Assembly: GCA_016292455.1 (NCBI GenBank)
Contig: JAEDIL010000001.1
Location: forward strand, 30,582 to 94,581
DNA length: 64,000 bases
DNA from: Clostridiaceae bacterium
GTDB lineage: Bacteria; Bacillota; Clostridia; Oscillospirales; Acutalibacteraceae
Direction of reading: 5' to 3'
Made by a program: the position numbers and the translations under genes. Below the pieces are notes generated by a model that had not been told where the DNA came from, made no database searches, and worked only from the letters and a program-made list of their open reading frames with translations. Shown piece by piece: positions 44,738 through 53,701 of this stretch (position 1 is the first letter of the stretch; every line of letters starts with the position of its first letter).

Positions 44738-46516
44738 TTAAAACGTGAAGAAAACATCAAGACCGCTGACAGCATATTTGATTTTCTGACCGTCCATAGC
44801 CTTTTTCATTCCTTCAAGCATTTCGAACGTTTTCATTGTGATTCTGACGTCGAGGCGGTAAATTGAAAAGTTGTAGCCGTTGTTTCCCGGCTTGAAGCCG
44901 GTGCACCACCAATAGGTGCCGTAGGGACGTTCAAAGCGTTTCACCCACCTTTGAGTTATACCGCTCTTTTTATAGAAGGTCATTGCCATTTTGAGCATAT
45001 CGCTGTCCGAAGCGCAGTCATAATGCTCAACATTGCGGTCCGTCGGCTTGGTATAAACGCCGACCTCCGCACCGTAGAAAACAAGTCCGTACTGACCCTT
45101 CCACGCCTGAATCATCCAGTCCTTTCCGTCAGCCCTGAACTTGAAACGGACGGTGGCGTAATTGAGCAGCGTGAACGGAGCAACTGTGTCATAAATAGCA
45201 TTGAAGCCGAAGTTTCTCTGCCATGGGTCTGCGGCGGTATAAAAAACATTGCGGACCGGATCATACAGATAGCCTATTACGCCGCTTTTTTCAAGCTCTT
45301 GGCTGTAAATACTGTCCGGCTCTTCAACAGAGCGGTATTCATGATACACCGATGAAGAATAATCGCCGTAGATTACGGTTTCTCCGCTGACGGTAAATGC
45401 GCAGACCTTGTATGTATATACGCTGGTTTCGGTAACACTCTTGTCAACAAAAGAGTTCTTTCCTGAAATGCCGACCTTTTTCCATGTTCCGTCCGCGGCA
45501 TTATAGCGGTCAATTCTGTAACCGGACGCACCCTTAACTGCGTCCCATTTAAGCGCAATTCCGTCCGCACCCGTTGCAGCTTTCAGACCTGTGGGAGCTG
45601 CCGGCAAAGTGCGCAGATTGAACGTTTTGCTCAGAACAGATGTTTTTTCGTCGTATGTCCGTATTCTGAGCTGAATATCGACTGAACGGTCAACCGACTC
45701 AAAAACTATATACCTTTCTTTCTGCTTTGAAAAGCCGATCCATTTTCTGCTTTCCTTGTCATAAACATACACGCGGTAGCCGTTTGCGCCGCGGACAGCA
45801 GACCACGAAATGCTCAGACTGTTTTCCGAGCCGGAAACGCTGATTTCTTTGACCGCGCCGAGCTTTGTTTTTGCCTTGACTGTCTTGCTTTTTGCGGAAA
45901 CAGCCTGCAGCTTTCCGCTTTTTGCAATGCTTCTGACATAAAACTCATAGCCCGTTTTTGAAATAAGATTATTCGCCTTATATGAAGTTGAACTGACGGT
46001 TGCAACCTTAATGAAGTCCGCAATTCCGTCTGCGCGCTGAAAAACTTCATATACGGACGCGCCGGCGCCTGCCTTCCAGGAAATTGAAATACTGCTTCCC
46101 GTTACTGAATTGACTTTGAGAGAGCTTGCAGCGTTCGGGTTGGTCAGAACATTAAGCTGAGTGGAATAAGCGCCGAACACTTTTTTGCTCCCGCTTTTTG
46201 AAAAAGCTCTGACTCTATATGAGTACACGCTTCCCGGAGAAAGCTTTTTGTCCGTATACTGCGGTTTTGTCACAGTACCATCTGAAACCCATTTGCCCGT
46301 CTTTTTGTTCAGGCAATATACGCGGTAGCCGTCGGCATTTTTGGTTTTGTTCCATGAAAGCGTAATGCTTTCAGCAGTTATTGAAGCTGCTTTCAGTCCT
46401 TTGACCGCTTCCGGCTTTTTGCCGGCCGCAAAAACACACAGCGAAAATGCAGGTGAAAGCATTGCAAGGCACAGCAAAAGGCACAGAGCTTTATTCAATG
46501 TTTTCTTCATAATCAT
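44738..46516 (-). CDS. Secreted FnIII repeat protein with C-terminal DUF4474 domain
   Basis: A 592-residue protein with a signal peptide (1-30, cut near VFAAG), about four fibronectin type III repeats (each ending near VYSYRVRAF-like strands, about 34-395) and a C-terminal DUF4474-type domain with YDPVRNVFYTAADPWQRNFG and WMIQAWKGQYGL. DUF4474 is common in surface proteins of Clostridia; function unknown. No sortase motif or membrane anchor is visible at the end. GGGGAG precedes ATG 46516. It follows galK by 21 bases with no terminator. Confidence 0.82.
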   Translation of the reverse strand: MIMKKTLNKALCLLLCLAMLSPAFSLCVFAAGKKPEAVKGLKAASITAESITLSWNKTKNADGYRVYCLNKKTGKWVSDGTVTKPQYTDKKLSPGSVYSYRVRAFSKSGSKKVFGAYSTQLNVLTNPNAASSLKVNSVTGSSISISWKAGAGASVYEVFQRADGIADFIKVATVSSTSYKANNLISKTGYEFYVRSIAKSGKLQAVSAKSKTVKAKTKLGAVKEISVSGSENSLSISWSAVRGANGYRVYVYDKESRKWIGFSKQKERYIVFESVDRSVDIQLRIRTYDEKTSVLSKTFNLRTLPAAPTGLKAATGADGIALKWDAVKGASGYRIDRYNAADGTWKKVGISGKNSFVDKSVTETSVYTYKVCAFTVSGETVIYGDYSSSVYHEYRSVEEPDSIYSQELEKSGVIGYLYDPVRNVFYTAADPWQRNFGFNAIYDTVAPFTLLNYATVRFKFRADGKDWMIQAWKGQYGLVFYGAEVGVYTKPTDRNVEHYDCASDSDMLKMAMTFYKKSGITQRWVKRFERPYGTYWWCTGFKPGNNGYNFSIYRLDVRITMKTFEMLEGMKKAMDGQKIKYAVSGLDVFFTF

Positions 46517-46537
46517 ATCTTCTCCCCGTTATAAAGC

Positions 46538-47824
46538 TCAGATGAATCTGGCTCCGCCTATCGGACGTATGTTCAGAACATAGCAGCAATCGTCACCGAA
46601 AACACTCTTCATCACGCGTGTATAGCTTCCAAGAAGCTCATTCGGAACGAATGCCTGAATTGTTCCCGCAAAACCGCCGCCGTGAACGCGCCATGCGCCT
46701 TTGCCTTTGAGCAGCTCTTCGCTGAGAGCGAGAGCGAGCGAAAGCGGCTGTGATTTCGGCTCCTTGTTTGAATAGACATTCTGGTTATACATGTATGAAG
46801 AAAATCCGCTTTCAATAACCAAGGCTTTGAAAGCTTCAAAATCTCCCGCTTTCAGCGCGGCAACCTCTTTTTCAACACGTTCGTTGTCATTGAAAAAGTG
46901 CAGTGCTCTGAGCACGGCCCTTTCTCCCGTTTTTCCGGCAATTTCTCCCGCGTTTTCCACAACCTGCTGCTTCGTAACCTCACGCAGAACTTTTTTCCCG
47001 AAGAAGGCTGCAACGGCCTCCATTTCGCTTCTGACAAAGCCGTATTCATCGGTAAGGTCGCTATGGTTGCCCTTGGTGTCAACAATACAAAGGCTGTGCC
47101 CTGTTTTTTCAAAATCAAGGCTCACGCTTTCAATAACAGGACTCGACGGATCGGCAAAGTCGATTGTGACAAAGCCGCCGACCGAGCAAGCCATCTGGTC
47201 AAGCAGACCGCAGGGCTTTTTGAAATGCACATTTTCGGCATACTGAGCAATTTTTGCAATTTCAACGGGACTGATTTTTCCGTCATTGTAAAGATGATTG
47301 AGAATTGTTCCGACAAGAACTTCAAACGCCGCCGAGGACGAAAGACCGGAGCCGGACAGAACCTTTGAAGCCGTCGTTGCGTCAAAGCCGCCGATGTTGT
47401 AGCCAAGCTCTTTAAAACGGGCAACAACTCCGCGAACAAGAGCGCGGCTTTTTCCTGCGTCTTTTTCGCTGACTTCAAGGTCCGAAAGGTCAACAATATC
47501 AATGTTGTATCCCCTTGATTTGACGCGGACGATATTCTCGTCGTTTTTTGAAGCGGCGGCAACGGCGTCAAGGTCAACCGAGGCGGCAAGAACCTTTCCG
47601 TGGTTGTGGTCTGTGTGGTTTCCGCCCACCTCCGTTCTTCCGGGAGCGGAGAAAAGGGCAATTTCCCTTTCCGCGTTTTCGCCGTATTGCTCGGCAAAAT
47701 CGGAAAGAACGGCGGCAAAGCGCTCATACTGTGCGCCAAAATTAGCCTTTGTGTAAGCAGCGGCAAGGCTTTCGTCAAGCCGCTTTTCTTCAAGAATTTT
47801 TTTCACTTCGTTGTAGGTGCTCAT
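46538..47824 (-). CDS. galK: Galactokinase
   Basis: The 428-residue GHMP kinase phosphorylates galactose in the Leloir pathway. The signature PGRTEVGGNHTDHNHG, the ATP loop LSGSGLSSSAAFE, the segment CGLLDQMACSVGG and the C-terminal GGGFAGTIQAF are clear. ATG 47824 (MSTYNEV) has AAGGTTG upstream; the frame to 47842 overlaps the previous gene. galE and galT are not next to it. It lies four bases after the VTT gene in one transcript. Confidence 0.96.
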   Translation of the reverse strand: MSTYNEVKKILEEKRLDESLAAAYTKANFGAQYERFAAVLSDFAEQYGENAEREIALFSAPGRTEVGGNHTDHNHGKVLAASVDLDAVAAASKNDENIVRVKSRGYNIDIVDLSDLEVSEKDAGKSRALVRGVVARFKELGYNIGGFDATTASKVLSGSGLSSSAAFEVLVGTILNHLYNDGKISPVEIAKIAQYAENVHFKKPCGLLDQMACSVGGFVTIDFADPSSPVIESVSLDFEKTGHSLCIVDTKGNHSDLTDEYGFVRSEMEAVAAFFGKKVLREVTKQQVVENAGEIAGKTGERAVLRALHFFNDNERVEKEVAALKAGDFEAFKALVIESGFSSYMYNQNVYSNKEPKSQPLSLALALSEELLKGKGAWRVHGGGFAGTIQAFVPNELLGSYTRVMKSVFGDDCCYVLNIRPIGGARFI

Positions 47825-47828
47825 TGTT

Positions 47829-48590
47829 TCAACCTTCTTCACTATTATTGTTTTCGGTTTTTTTAGGCTTTGTCAGCTTGGTCAGGCTTATCATCCCGTT
47901 AAGAGAAAGAACAACAATTCCGCTGAAAAGCGAAAGCAGAATCAAAGGAACGACAAAGCTTGCGGACATCGGGTCAAAGAAATTATGACCTATCAGGGTG
48001 AATGAAAACAGCTTATAGGAAAAACCCGCAAGCGAGACCAGAATGTATTTCCAGAAGCTGATGTCAGTCGTTCCGTAAAGCTGACTGACAGAATTGACCG
48101 GCATTGCCGGAACAAGGCGCAAAAGAAAAAGAATAACCGTTGAACCAAGCTTGCTTTTGTCAACAATGGTGTGTGCCCGGTCATATTTTGAAAGGATTTT
48201 TTCGGCGTTTCCGCCGCCGAAGCTTTTGCCCCAGAAAAATCTGATTGTGAAAAGAACAGTCATTCCGACGGCGTTGATTGCAAGAGCGTAATACCACTTG
48301 AAAATGACGCCGACTGCAACGCAGATGCACGAAAGCGGAAACCACGGAATAACGCCTTTGAGTGCATAGTTCAGAATTATTATTAGAACCGAAACCCAGG
48401 TTGAGCCGTTGGACTGAATCCAGAGTTCAAAATTTTTGAGCGTATCGGTATATTTGTTATACCATTCAACAACCTGTTGAACCTGAAAAAGGCGGAGCAA
48501 AACTATAAGAACCAGTGCAGTTGAAAAGCAGATAAACGCAATAATATTGAGAATATATGTCCGCTTTTTCTCTTTTTTGTTTTCGCCCAA
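47829..48590 (-). CDS. VTT (TVP38/TMEM64, DedA-like) membrane protein, TTG start
   Basis: A 253-residue membrane protein with a VTT domain (GVIPWFPLSCICVAVGVIFK and FLLRLVPAMPVNSVSQLYG). Relatives are lipid scramblases or transporters of the DedA superfamily. The frame is open to an ATG at 48626, but AAGGAGGTGAGCAG sits directly before a TTG at 48590, which is the better start. It is first in a unit with galK and the FnIII protein. Confidence 0.85.
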   Translation of the reverse strand: MGENKKEKKRTYILNIIAFICFSTALVLIVLLRLFQVQQVVEWYNKYTDTLKNFELWIQSNGSTWVSVLIIILNYALKGVIPWFPLSCICVAVGVIFKWYYALAINAVGMTVLFTIRFFWGKSFGGGNAEKILSKYDRAHTIVDKSKLGSTVILFLLRLVPAMPVNSVSQLYGTTDISFWKYILVSLAGFSYKLFSFTLIGHNFFDPMSASFVVPLILLSLFSGIVVLSLNGMISLTKLTKPKKTENNNSEEG

Positions 48591-48646
48591 CTGCTCACCT
48601 CCTTCTCCGCAGCGAGCGGTATTCATGCATTTTACTATACGTATAT

Positions 48647-48673
48647 ATTATAGTATATTTTACAATCGGTCAA
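48647..48673 (-). promoter_or_regulatory. Probable promoter of the VTT-galK unit
   Basis: TTGACC and TATAAT on the minus strand with a short 15-base spacer in AT-rich sequence. Confidence 0.4.
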
Positions 48674-48712
48674 TGATTTAGAGAATATTTCAGTCAATAT
48701 TTTCCCGATTTG

Positions 48713-48741
48713 CTGACAAACAGCCAAAAACATGATATAAT
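48713..48741 (+). promoter_or_regulatory. Promoter of the hydroxyacid dehydrogenase gene
   Basis: CTGACA, 17 bases, TATAAT, 32 bases before the ATG. Confidence 0.65.
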
Positions 48742-48773
48742 TACACCATCAATTTTACAACCGGAGGCACAAA

Positions 48774-49733
48774 ATGAAACTTGTTATCCTTGACGGCTAC
48801 GCCGAAAACCCGGGCGACCTTTCGTGGGACGCGCTGAGTGATATTGTTGATGAATATGAAATCTATGACATCACAGAGCCGGAACTTGTTCTTGAACGCA
48901 GCCTTGACGCAGATATTCTTGTTACAAACAAAACGCCTATAACAAGGCAGCTCATTGAACAGCTGCCGCGTCTCAAATATATTGCCGTCCTTGCAACCGG
49001 CTTCAACATTATTGACTGCGAAGCCGCAAGGGAAAGGGGCATTGCCGTTTCCAACATTCCGGCATACAGCACAGACGGCGTTGCGCAGCTTGTTTTTGCG
49101 CTTTTGCTTGAACTGACAAACCGAGTTGCACTCCACAGCGAAAGCGTTGAAAACGGAGAATGGGAAAACAGTCCTCACTTCTGCTATTGGAAGTCTCCGC
49201 TTGTTGAGCTCGCCGGAAAAACCTTCGGAATCGTCGGCTTCGGAAAAATCGGCTCTGCCGTTGCGGAAATTGCAAATGCTTTCAGAATGCGTGTTCTTGC
49301 CTATTCTCCGAACACACACACTTACAGCGGCAGTGGAACGGTTGAATTCTGCACACTTGAAAAGCTCATTGAAGAAAGCGACGTAATCTCACTCCATTGC
49401 CCGCTGAACGAGGGCACAAAGGGGCTCGTCAACGCCGACTTCCTTTCAAAAATGAAAAAGAGCGCGTTCCTCATCAACACCTCGCGCGGCCCGGTTATCA
49501 ACGAAAACGACCTTGCCGCCGCGCTGAACAGCGGTGAAATTGCCGGCGCAGGTCTTGATGTACTCTGTGCCGAACCGCCGAGGAACGGCAATGTCCTCAT
49601 CGGCGCAAAAAACTGCTTCATCACTCCGCATATCGCCTGGGCAAGTTTTGAAGCAAGAACAAGGCTCATGAACATTTTCATCGAAAACGTAAAAGCCTTT
49701 GTAAGCGGCAGTCCGAAAAATGTTGTAAACTGA
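48774..49733 (+). CDS. D-2-hydroxyacid dehydrogenase (NAD-dependent)
   Basis: A 319-residue member of the D-isomer 2-hydroxyacid dehydrogenase family. The Rossmann motif GIVGFGKIGSAV, the catalytic Arg in NTSRGPVINE, Glu in CAEPPRNGN and His in ITPHIAW are in place. The phrase LATGFNIID and total length resemble glycerate dehydrogenases (HprA type), so hydroxypyruvate or glyoxylate reduction is the likely reaction. ACCGGAGG precedes the ATG. No terminator is seen before the peptide gene that follows. Confidence 0.9.
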   Translation: MKLVILDGYAENPGDLSWDALSDIVDEYEIYDITEPELVLERSLDADILVTNKTPITRQLIEQLPRLKYIAVLATGFNIIDCEAARERGIAVSNIPAYSTDGVAQLVFALLLELTNRVALHSESVENGEWENSPHFCYWKSPLVELAGKTFGIVGFGKIGSAVAEIANAFRMRVLAYSPNTHTYSGSGTVEFCTLEKLIEESDVISLHCPLNEGTKGLVNADFLSKMKKSAFLINTSRGPVINENDLAAALNSGEIAGAGLDVLCAEPPRNGNVLIGAKNCFITPHIAWASFEARTRLMNIFIENVKAFVSGSPKNVVN

Positions 49734-49794
49734 ATAAAAAAAGAGAAAAAGCAGGACAAATGAACAGAACCTTTACAACTCTTTATTTTTTGTT

Positions 49795-49822
49795 TTGATT
49801 TAGTTAACAATTTCACTAAAAA
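49795..49822 (+). promoter_or_regulatory. Possible promoter and dyad before the 40-residue peptide gene
   Basis: TTGATT, 16 bases, TAAAAA lie about 50 bases before the peptide start. TTTAGT-N10-ACTAAA (49799-49820) overlaps it. Confidence 0.3.
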
Positions 49823-49872
49823 ATATTGCTAATATTAACGGGCAATGAAGAAAACAAAAAGGAGAAATGTAT

Positions 49873-49995
49873 ATGGAAAAACTGCTTGGAAAAATCGACC
49901 TTGATTTTATTCTTGAACTCATCAATACCCTCATGGGTATTCTCAAGCGTCTCATCAGCGCCGGAGAGGATAAGAACCTCGGTCCGATAGAATAA
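49873..49995 (+). CDS. Small amphipathic peptide, 40 residues
   Basis: A short gene reading MEKLLGKIDLDFILEL, then INTLMGILKRLISAGED, ending in NLGPIE. AAGGAG lies eight bases before the ATG and a strong terminator follows, so it is probably real. The middle forms an amphipathic helix with Leu/Ile on one side and Lys/Arg/Glu on the other. There is no signal peptide. It resembles the 46-residue peptide at 55085-55225 and the tail of the secreted EEP protein at 32983. Function unknown; membrane binding is a guess. Confidence 0.65.
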   Translation: MEKLLGKIDLDFILELINTLMGILKRLISAGEDKNLGPIE

Positions 49996-50012
49996 TTGAC
50001 GTCAGAAGAGCA

Positions 50013-50060
50013 AATCAGCCGAAAACACCTTTTCTTTTGTTTTCGGCTGATTCTTTTTTT
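50013..50060 (+). terminator. Intrinsic terminator of the 40-residue peptide gene
   Basis: AATCAGCCGAAAAC and GTTTTCGGCTGATT form a perfect 14-base stem followed by CTTTTTTT. Confidence 0.9.
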
Positions 50061-50067
50061 AAAAACA

Positions 50068-50112
50068 AGTGGGACTGTTCTGAAACAAATCAGTGCAGTC
50101 CCACATTTTTTC
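50068..50112 (-). terminator. Intrinsic terminator of the GH2-symporter operon
   Basis: GTGGGACTG and CAGTCCCAC pair across an 18-base loop; a T-run follows on either strand. Confidence 0.8.
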
Positions 50113-50146
50113 TGAGTTGCAATCCTTATGCTTTGAGTTTTTCTTC

Positions 50147-51523
50147 TTAGTGTACGCCGAGCTCCTGCTCTTTTTTCTTGTCGATGCTGTAAATGAACTT
50201 CATGCAAATAACCATGATAACAGTTCCGATGAGCATAAAACCTATATAGAGGTTTTTGATTCCGTTGCAGAAGCTCTCCGGCTGAACGGCATTTTTTCCC
50301 TCAACAAAGCCGATCATTGAAAGCGAGCGGGCAACGAGAGCCGAGCCGATTCCCTGAGCAAACTTTCTGAAAAATGAATAGATTGCATAAAGCGAGCTTT
50401 CCTCATGAACGTGCTTTTTCCTGAGATTCAGCTCAATGCAGTCAACAATGATTGCCCAGACAATAATCTGGAACAGGCAGTTGCCGACATTGACAACCAT
50501 CAGACCGGCAATATACATAATCATTCCCGCACTGTCCCTGCCGATAGGCAAAAGCAGCATAATTACTCCGGCAGCGGCGCTGACAATTCCGAAAATCGTA
50601 ATAATGTTTTTCTTTCCGAATTTTGAAACCAGCTTGTTCGCAAAGGGCATGAGCAGAACAAGCGGAATATATGAAGCGAAGGTTGCAATAGTCGTCTTTT
50701 TCGCATCATTGAAATAATACTGAAAAACAAGGTTGTTCATGGACATTGCCGAATTGTAGAAAACAACGGAAGCAACAGTTGCCAGCGTTGCGCCCACCAT
50801 CGGTCGGTTTGAGAAAAAGCTTTTGAGCGCAGACACATAGTTGATATTGTCGGGCACTTCGCCATAAGGTACGCGTTCGGTAACCATGCGCGTCATCAGG
50901 AAAAGGAAAACCATTGCGACCGCGGAAAAAATTATTGAAACAACAAAAATTCTGTTGCCGATTATCACATCTGTTCCGTCGGGCGCCTTTTCATAAACGA
51001 TTTTAGGCAGAAGCATTACGAAAACCATTGCAATTCCCGCGCCGATGCTGCGGAAGGTTGAAAGGGTTGTCCTCTGCTTTGAATCGTCGGTAATTATTGA
51101 ATGGAGCGAGCCGTAAGGAACATTTACAAGCGTATAGGCAACCGACCACAGACAATAGGAAACCAGGCACCAGACAATTTTTCCTGCTTTTGAAAAGTGC
51201 TGAGCCGGTGCAAAAAAGATCATAACAGTCAGAAAAACAAGACCGACGCCGCCGATGAGTATCCACGGAGTAAACTTGCTCTTTTTGCTGATTCTTTTTC
51301 GGTCAACCATGTTGCCGATAAGAATATCGTTAACGGCATCCCATGCCTTTGAAACCACGATTATCCATTCCCAGTGCCTTGTTTCAAGACCTATATGCTG
51401 CGTATAGAAAAGCAGCATATAGGTTGAAACAAGTGAGAACGAAAGACCGCAGCCCAAATCGCCAAAGGCGTAGCCCCATTTGTCCCTCATTGAAAAAGGA
51501 CGCAGTGTCTTCTGCTTTTCCAT
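50147..51523 (-). CDS. GPH (MelB-type) sugar:cation symporter
   Basis: A 458-residue MFS protein of the glycoside-pentoside-hexuronide family with twelve membrane helices. The first helix region KWGYAFGDLGCGLSFSLV, the AWDAVNDILIGNMVDR motif with the two cation-site acids, and VNVPYGSLHSIITDD are characteristic. It would import a glycoside with Na+ or H+. It follows the GH2 gene by 13 bases, so it probably brings in that enzyme's substrate. Confidence 0.92.
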   Translation of the reverse strand: MEKQKTLRPFSMRDKWGYAFGDLGCGLSFSLVSTYMLLFYTQHIGLETRHWEWIIVVSKAWDAVNDILIGNMVDRKRISKKSKFTPWILIGGVGLVFLTVMIFFAPAQHFSKAGKIVWCLVSYCLWSVAYTLVNVPYGSLHSIITDDSKQRTTLSTFRSIGAGIAMVFVMLLPKIVYEKAPDGTDVIIGNRIFVVSIIFSAVAMVFLFLMTRMVTERVPYGEVPDNINYVSALKSFFSNRPMVGATLATVASVVFYNSAMSMNNLVFQYYFNDAKKTTIATFASYIPLVLLMPFANKLVSKFGKKNIITIFGIVSAAAGVIMLLLPIGRDSAGMIMYIAGLMVVNVGNCLFQIIVWAIIVDCIELNLRKKHVHEESSLYAIYSFFRKFAQGIGSALVARSLSMIGFVEGKNAVQPESFCNGIKNLYIGFMLIGTVIMVICMKFIYSIDKKKEQELGVH

Positions 51524-51536
51524 TGGGTGATCCTCC

Positions 51537-53684
51537 TTATTTCTTTATCGTTTGAAGATATTGTTCGGCAAGCTCCTTCATGTCATCACTGATGTGAATG
51601 AATTTCAGTCCGAGAAGCGTTTTGAGCTTTATCGGAGAAACAATTTTGATGAGCGGACTTGAAATGAGCATTCCGGCAACGCCGCTCACCATTCCCCTGA
51701 TGTCCTCATTTTTGAGAATTTCTCCGATTGTATCTTCTGTGCTGAGATATTCAGGGTCGATATTTTCGCCCTTGGGAACGAACCAGTTGCGAACCATTGT
51801 TGTTGCTCCGTCAGGCAATGAATATGAGCGGGGATATTCCTCAACGCCCTTGAAAACTACGGTTTCTTCAATATCACCGGCAGAAGCAGTCACCTTGTTG
51901 TCGCCCTCTTTGATGGGTACATCGTCGAAAGTGAAAACATGCTCGCCCTGAATCGTCTTTTTATACCGTCCGCATTTGAGCGTGACCTCGTTGCAGTTTG
52001 AAATTACCCTGAACGTGCGTTTTCCGATCATACGACATTCATAACGTCCGCCCTCAATGTGAACAAACTTTTCGTCCGACCAGAAAGCCTTATACATAAA
52101 GAAAGCGTCTTTTTTCGTTTTTCTGTCAAAGGAAATAAGACCTTTGTTGTTTCTTCCGCGGACGCCGCCCTCATTTCTGACTGAGGAGCCGAAGTCAAAC
52201 ATATTCCAGACGTATGAGCCCCAGAGCCAGTCATGACTGTTGATGGTTCTGAGATAGTGCTCATGAAAGCGCGACTGATAGCCTTCGCTGTAATCACCCT
52301 GAGCCGGGTCATCGCTGTAATAGCCGAGAACAGCTTCTGCTCCGTATTCGGAAAGACACAAAGGCACCGTTGGCTGAGCGGCTCTGAACTTTTCAAGCCA
52401 TTCGTCAATTCCGTCGCAGGTTTTCATATACCAGCCGTAGTAGTGATTGTAGCCCATTATATCGGTAATGTTGTTAAGCTCGCTTTCAATCGGGCACATT
52501 GTCAGCTGAGCGCAGGTTGTGGGACGGGAAACATCGAGCCCGTGAGCAAGGTCGTTGAGCTCTTCAATTGAAGAAACAAGAGCAGGAGAAGCTCCCTGAA
52601 TCGTAATTTCGTTTTCAATGCCCCAGCAGAAGATTGACGGATGATTCATGTTCTGCTTGATGAGTTCTTCAAGCTGAGAAAGAGCATTCTCCTGCTTTTT
52701 CTTTGAAAAACGCGAAATTACGGGAACCTCTGCCCAGACAAGAAAGCCCATTTCGTCGCACAGTGAATAAAACTCATCAGCCTGCTGATAGTGGGCAAGG
52801 CGGATTGAGTTTGCGCCAACCTCGCGGATAAGTTCAAGGTCTTCGCGGTGCTCATTGATTGTCAGCGCATTTCCGAGACCCTCTCTGTCCTGATGGCGGG
52901 AAACACCTTTGAGCTTGATATGCTTTCCGTTAAGGAAGCAGCCTTCGTTTGCGTCAAACCGAATTTCTCTGAAACCGAAGCGGCTTTCAACGCGGTCAAC
53001 AAGCCTTGATTCCATATAAAGCGAAGCGCGCAGCGTATAAAGATAAGGATCTTCAAGTCCGTTCCAAAGGTGCGGCTCGGCAACGTGGAGCCTTGCTCTG
53101 TTGCCTGCTTTTGCAACAAGCTTTCCGTCGCGGTCAAAAACCTCATAAACAACTTTTACACCGGTTTCATAGCCGGAAATAAGCGCCTTGACAAGTACGT
53201 CTCCGTTATTTTTCGGTGTAATATACACTCCGCAGCTTCCGCAGTCATCAAGCGAAAAATGCTGCTTTTCAACGTCGTAGATAAGATTTACATCACGATA
53301 GATTCCGCCGTAAAACGTGAAGTCGGCTGTTTCCGGATATACCTCACGAATGGGAGAATTGTCAACCTCAACGGTCAGAAAATTCTTCGGTGAAGAAAGG
53401 AAATCAGTCACGTTGAATCTGAAAGTCGAATATCCGCCGAGGTGGGAGCCGACTTTCCTGCCGTTGATATAAACAGTGCAGGCGGCGTTGACACCCTTGA
53501 ATTCAAGGTAGGTTATTCCGGACTGGCGTTCAATGATTTTTGTGTAGACGCATTTTCCGCGGTAATACGTCGGCTCACTGCCCTGACCGTCAAGAGCATT
53601 CCATGTATGCGGAAGATCAACTGTTGTTTTTTCACCTTTCTTTTCAAATGTCCAGCCCTGGTTTAAAGAAATATACTGTCTCAT
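51537..53684 (-). CDS. Glycoside hydrolase family 2 (beta-galactosidase or beta-glucuronidase type)
   Basis: A 715-residue cytoplasmic enzyme with the GH2 order: jelly-roll domain (1-140), immunoglobulin-like domain, TIM barrel. The acid/base is E359 in WGIENEIT and the nucleophile E446 in LCLSEYGAEA; SRHQDREGLG and SYVWNMFDF are further GH2 marks. No signal peptide. After about residue 600 it has a C-terminal extension with a hydrophobic stretch (GMVSGVAGMLISSPLIKIV) that is unusual. Whether it prefers galactosides or glucuronides cannot be told. It lies between the EEP and symporter genes. Confidence 0.92.
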   Translation of the reverse strand: MRQYISLNQGWTFEKKGEKTTVDLPHTWNALDGQGSEPTYYRGKCVYTKIIERQSGITYLEFKGVNAACTVYINGRKVGSHLGGYSTFRFNVTDFLSSPKNFLTVEVDNSPIREVYPETADFTFYGGIYRDVNLIYDVEKQHFSLDDCGSCGVYITPKNNGDVLVKALISGYETGVKVVYEVFDRDGKLVAKAGNRARLHVAEPHLWNGLEDPYLYTLRASLYMESRLVDRVESRFGFREIRFDANEGCFLNGKHIKLKGVSRHQDREGLGNALTINEHREDLELIREVGANSIRLAHYQQADEFYSLCDEMGFLVWAEVPVISRFSKKKQENALSQLEELIKQNMNHPSIFCWGIENEITIQGASPALVSSIEELNDLAHGLDVSRPTTCAQLTMCPIESELNNITDIMGYNHYYGWYMKTCDGIDEWLEKFRAAQPTVPLCLSEYGAEAVLGYYSDDPAQGDYSEGYQSRFHEHYLRTINSHDWLWGSYVWNMFDFGSSVRNEGGVRGRNNKGLISFDRKTKKDAFFMYKAFWSDEKFVHIEGGRYECRMIGKRTFRVISNCNEVTLKCGRYKKTIQGEHVFTFDDVPIKEGDNKVTASAGDIEETVVFKGVEEYPRSYSLPDGATTMVRNWFVPKGENIDPEYLSTEDTIGEILKNEDIRGMVSGVAGMLISSPLIKIVSPIKLKTLLGLKFIHISDDMKELAEQYLQTIKK

Positions 53685-53701
53685 TCCGGTTTTCCTCCTT
53701 A

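Noticed and set aside
50113..50146. Matching GGGACTG hairpins at 50068, 61593 and the GGACTGCAC stem near 9851 considered as a dispersed repeat
   Set aside because: Only the short stem cores are alike; they fit independent terminators.
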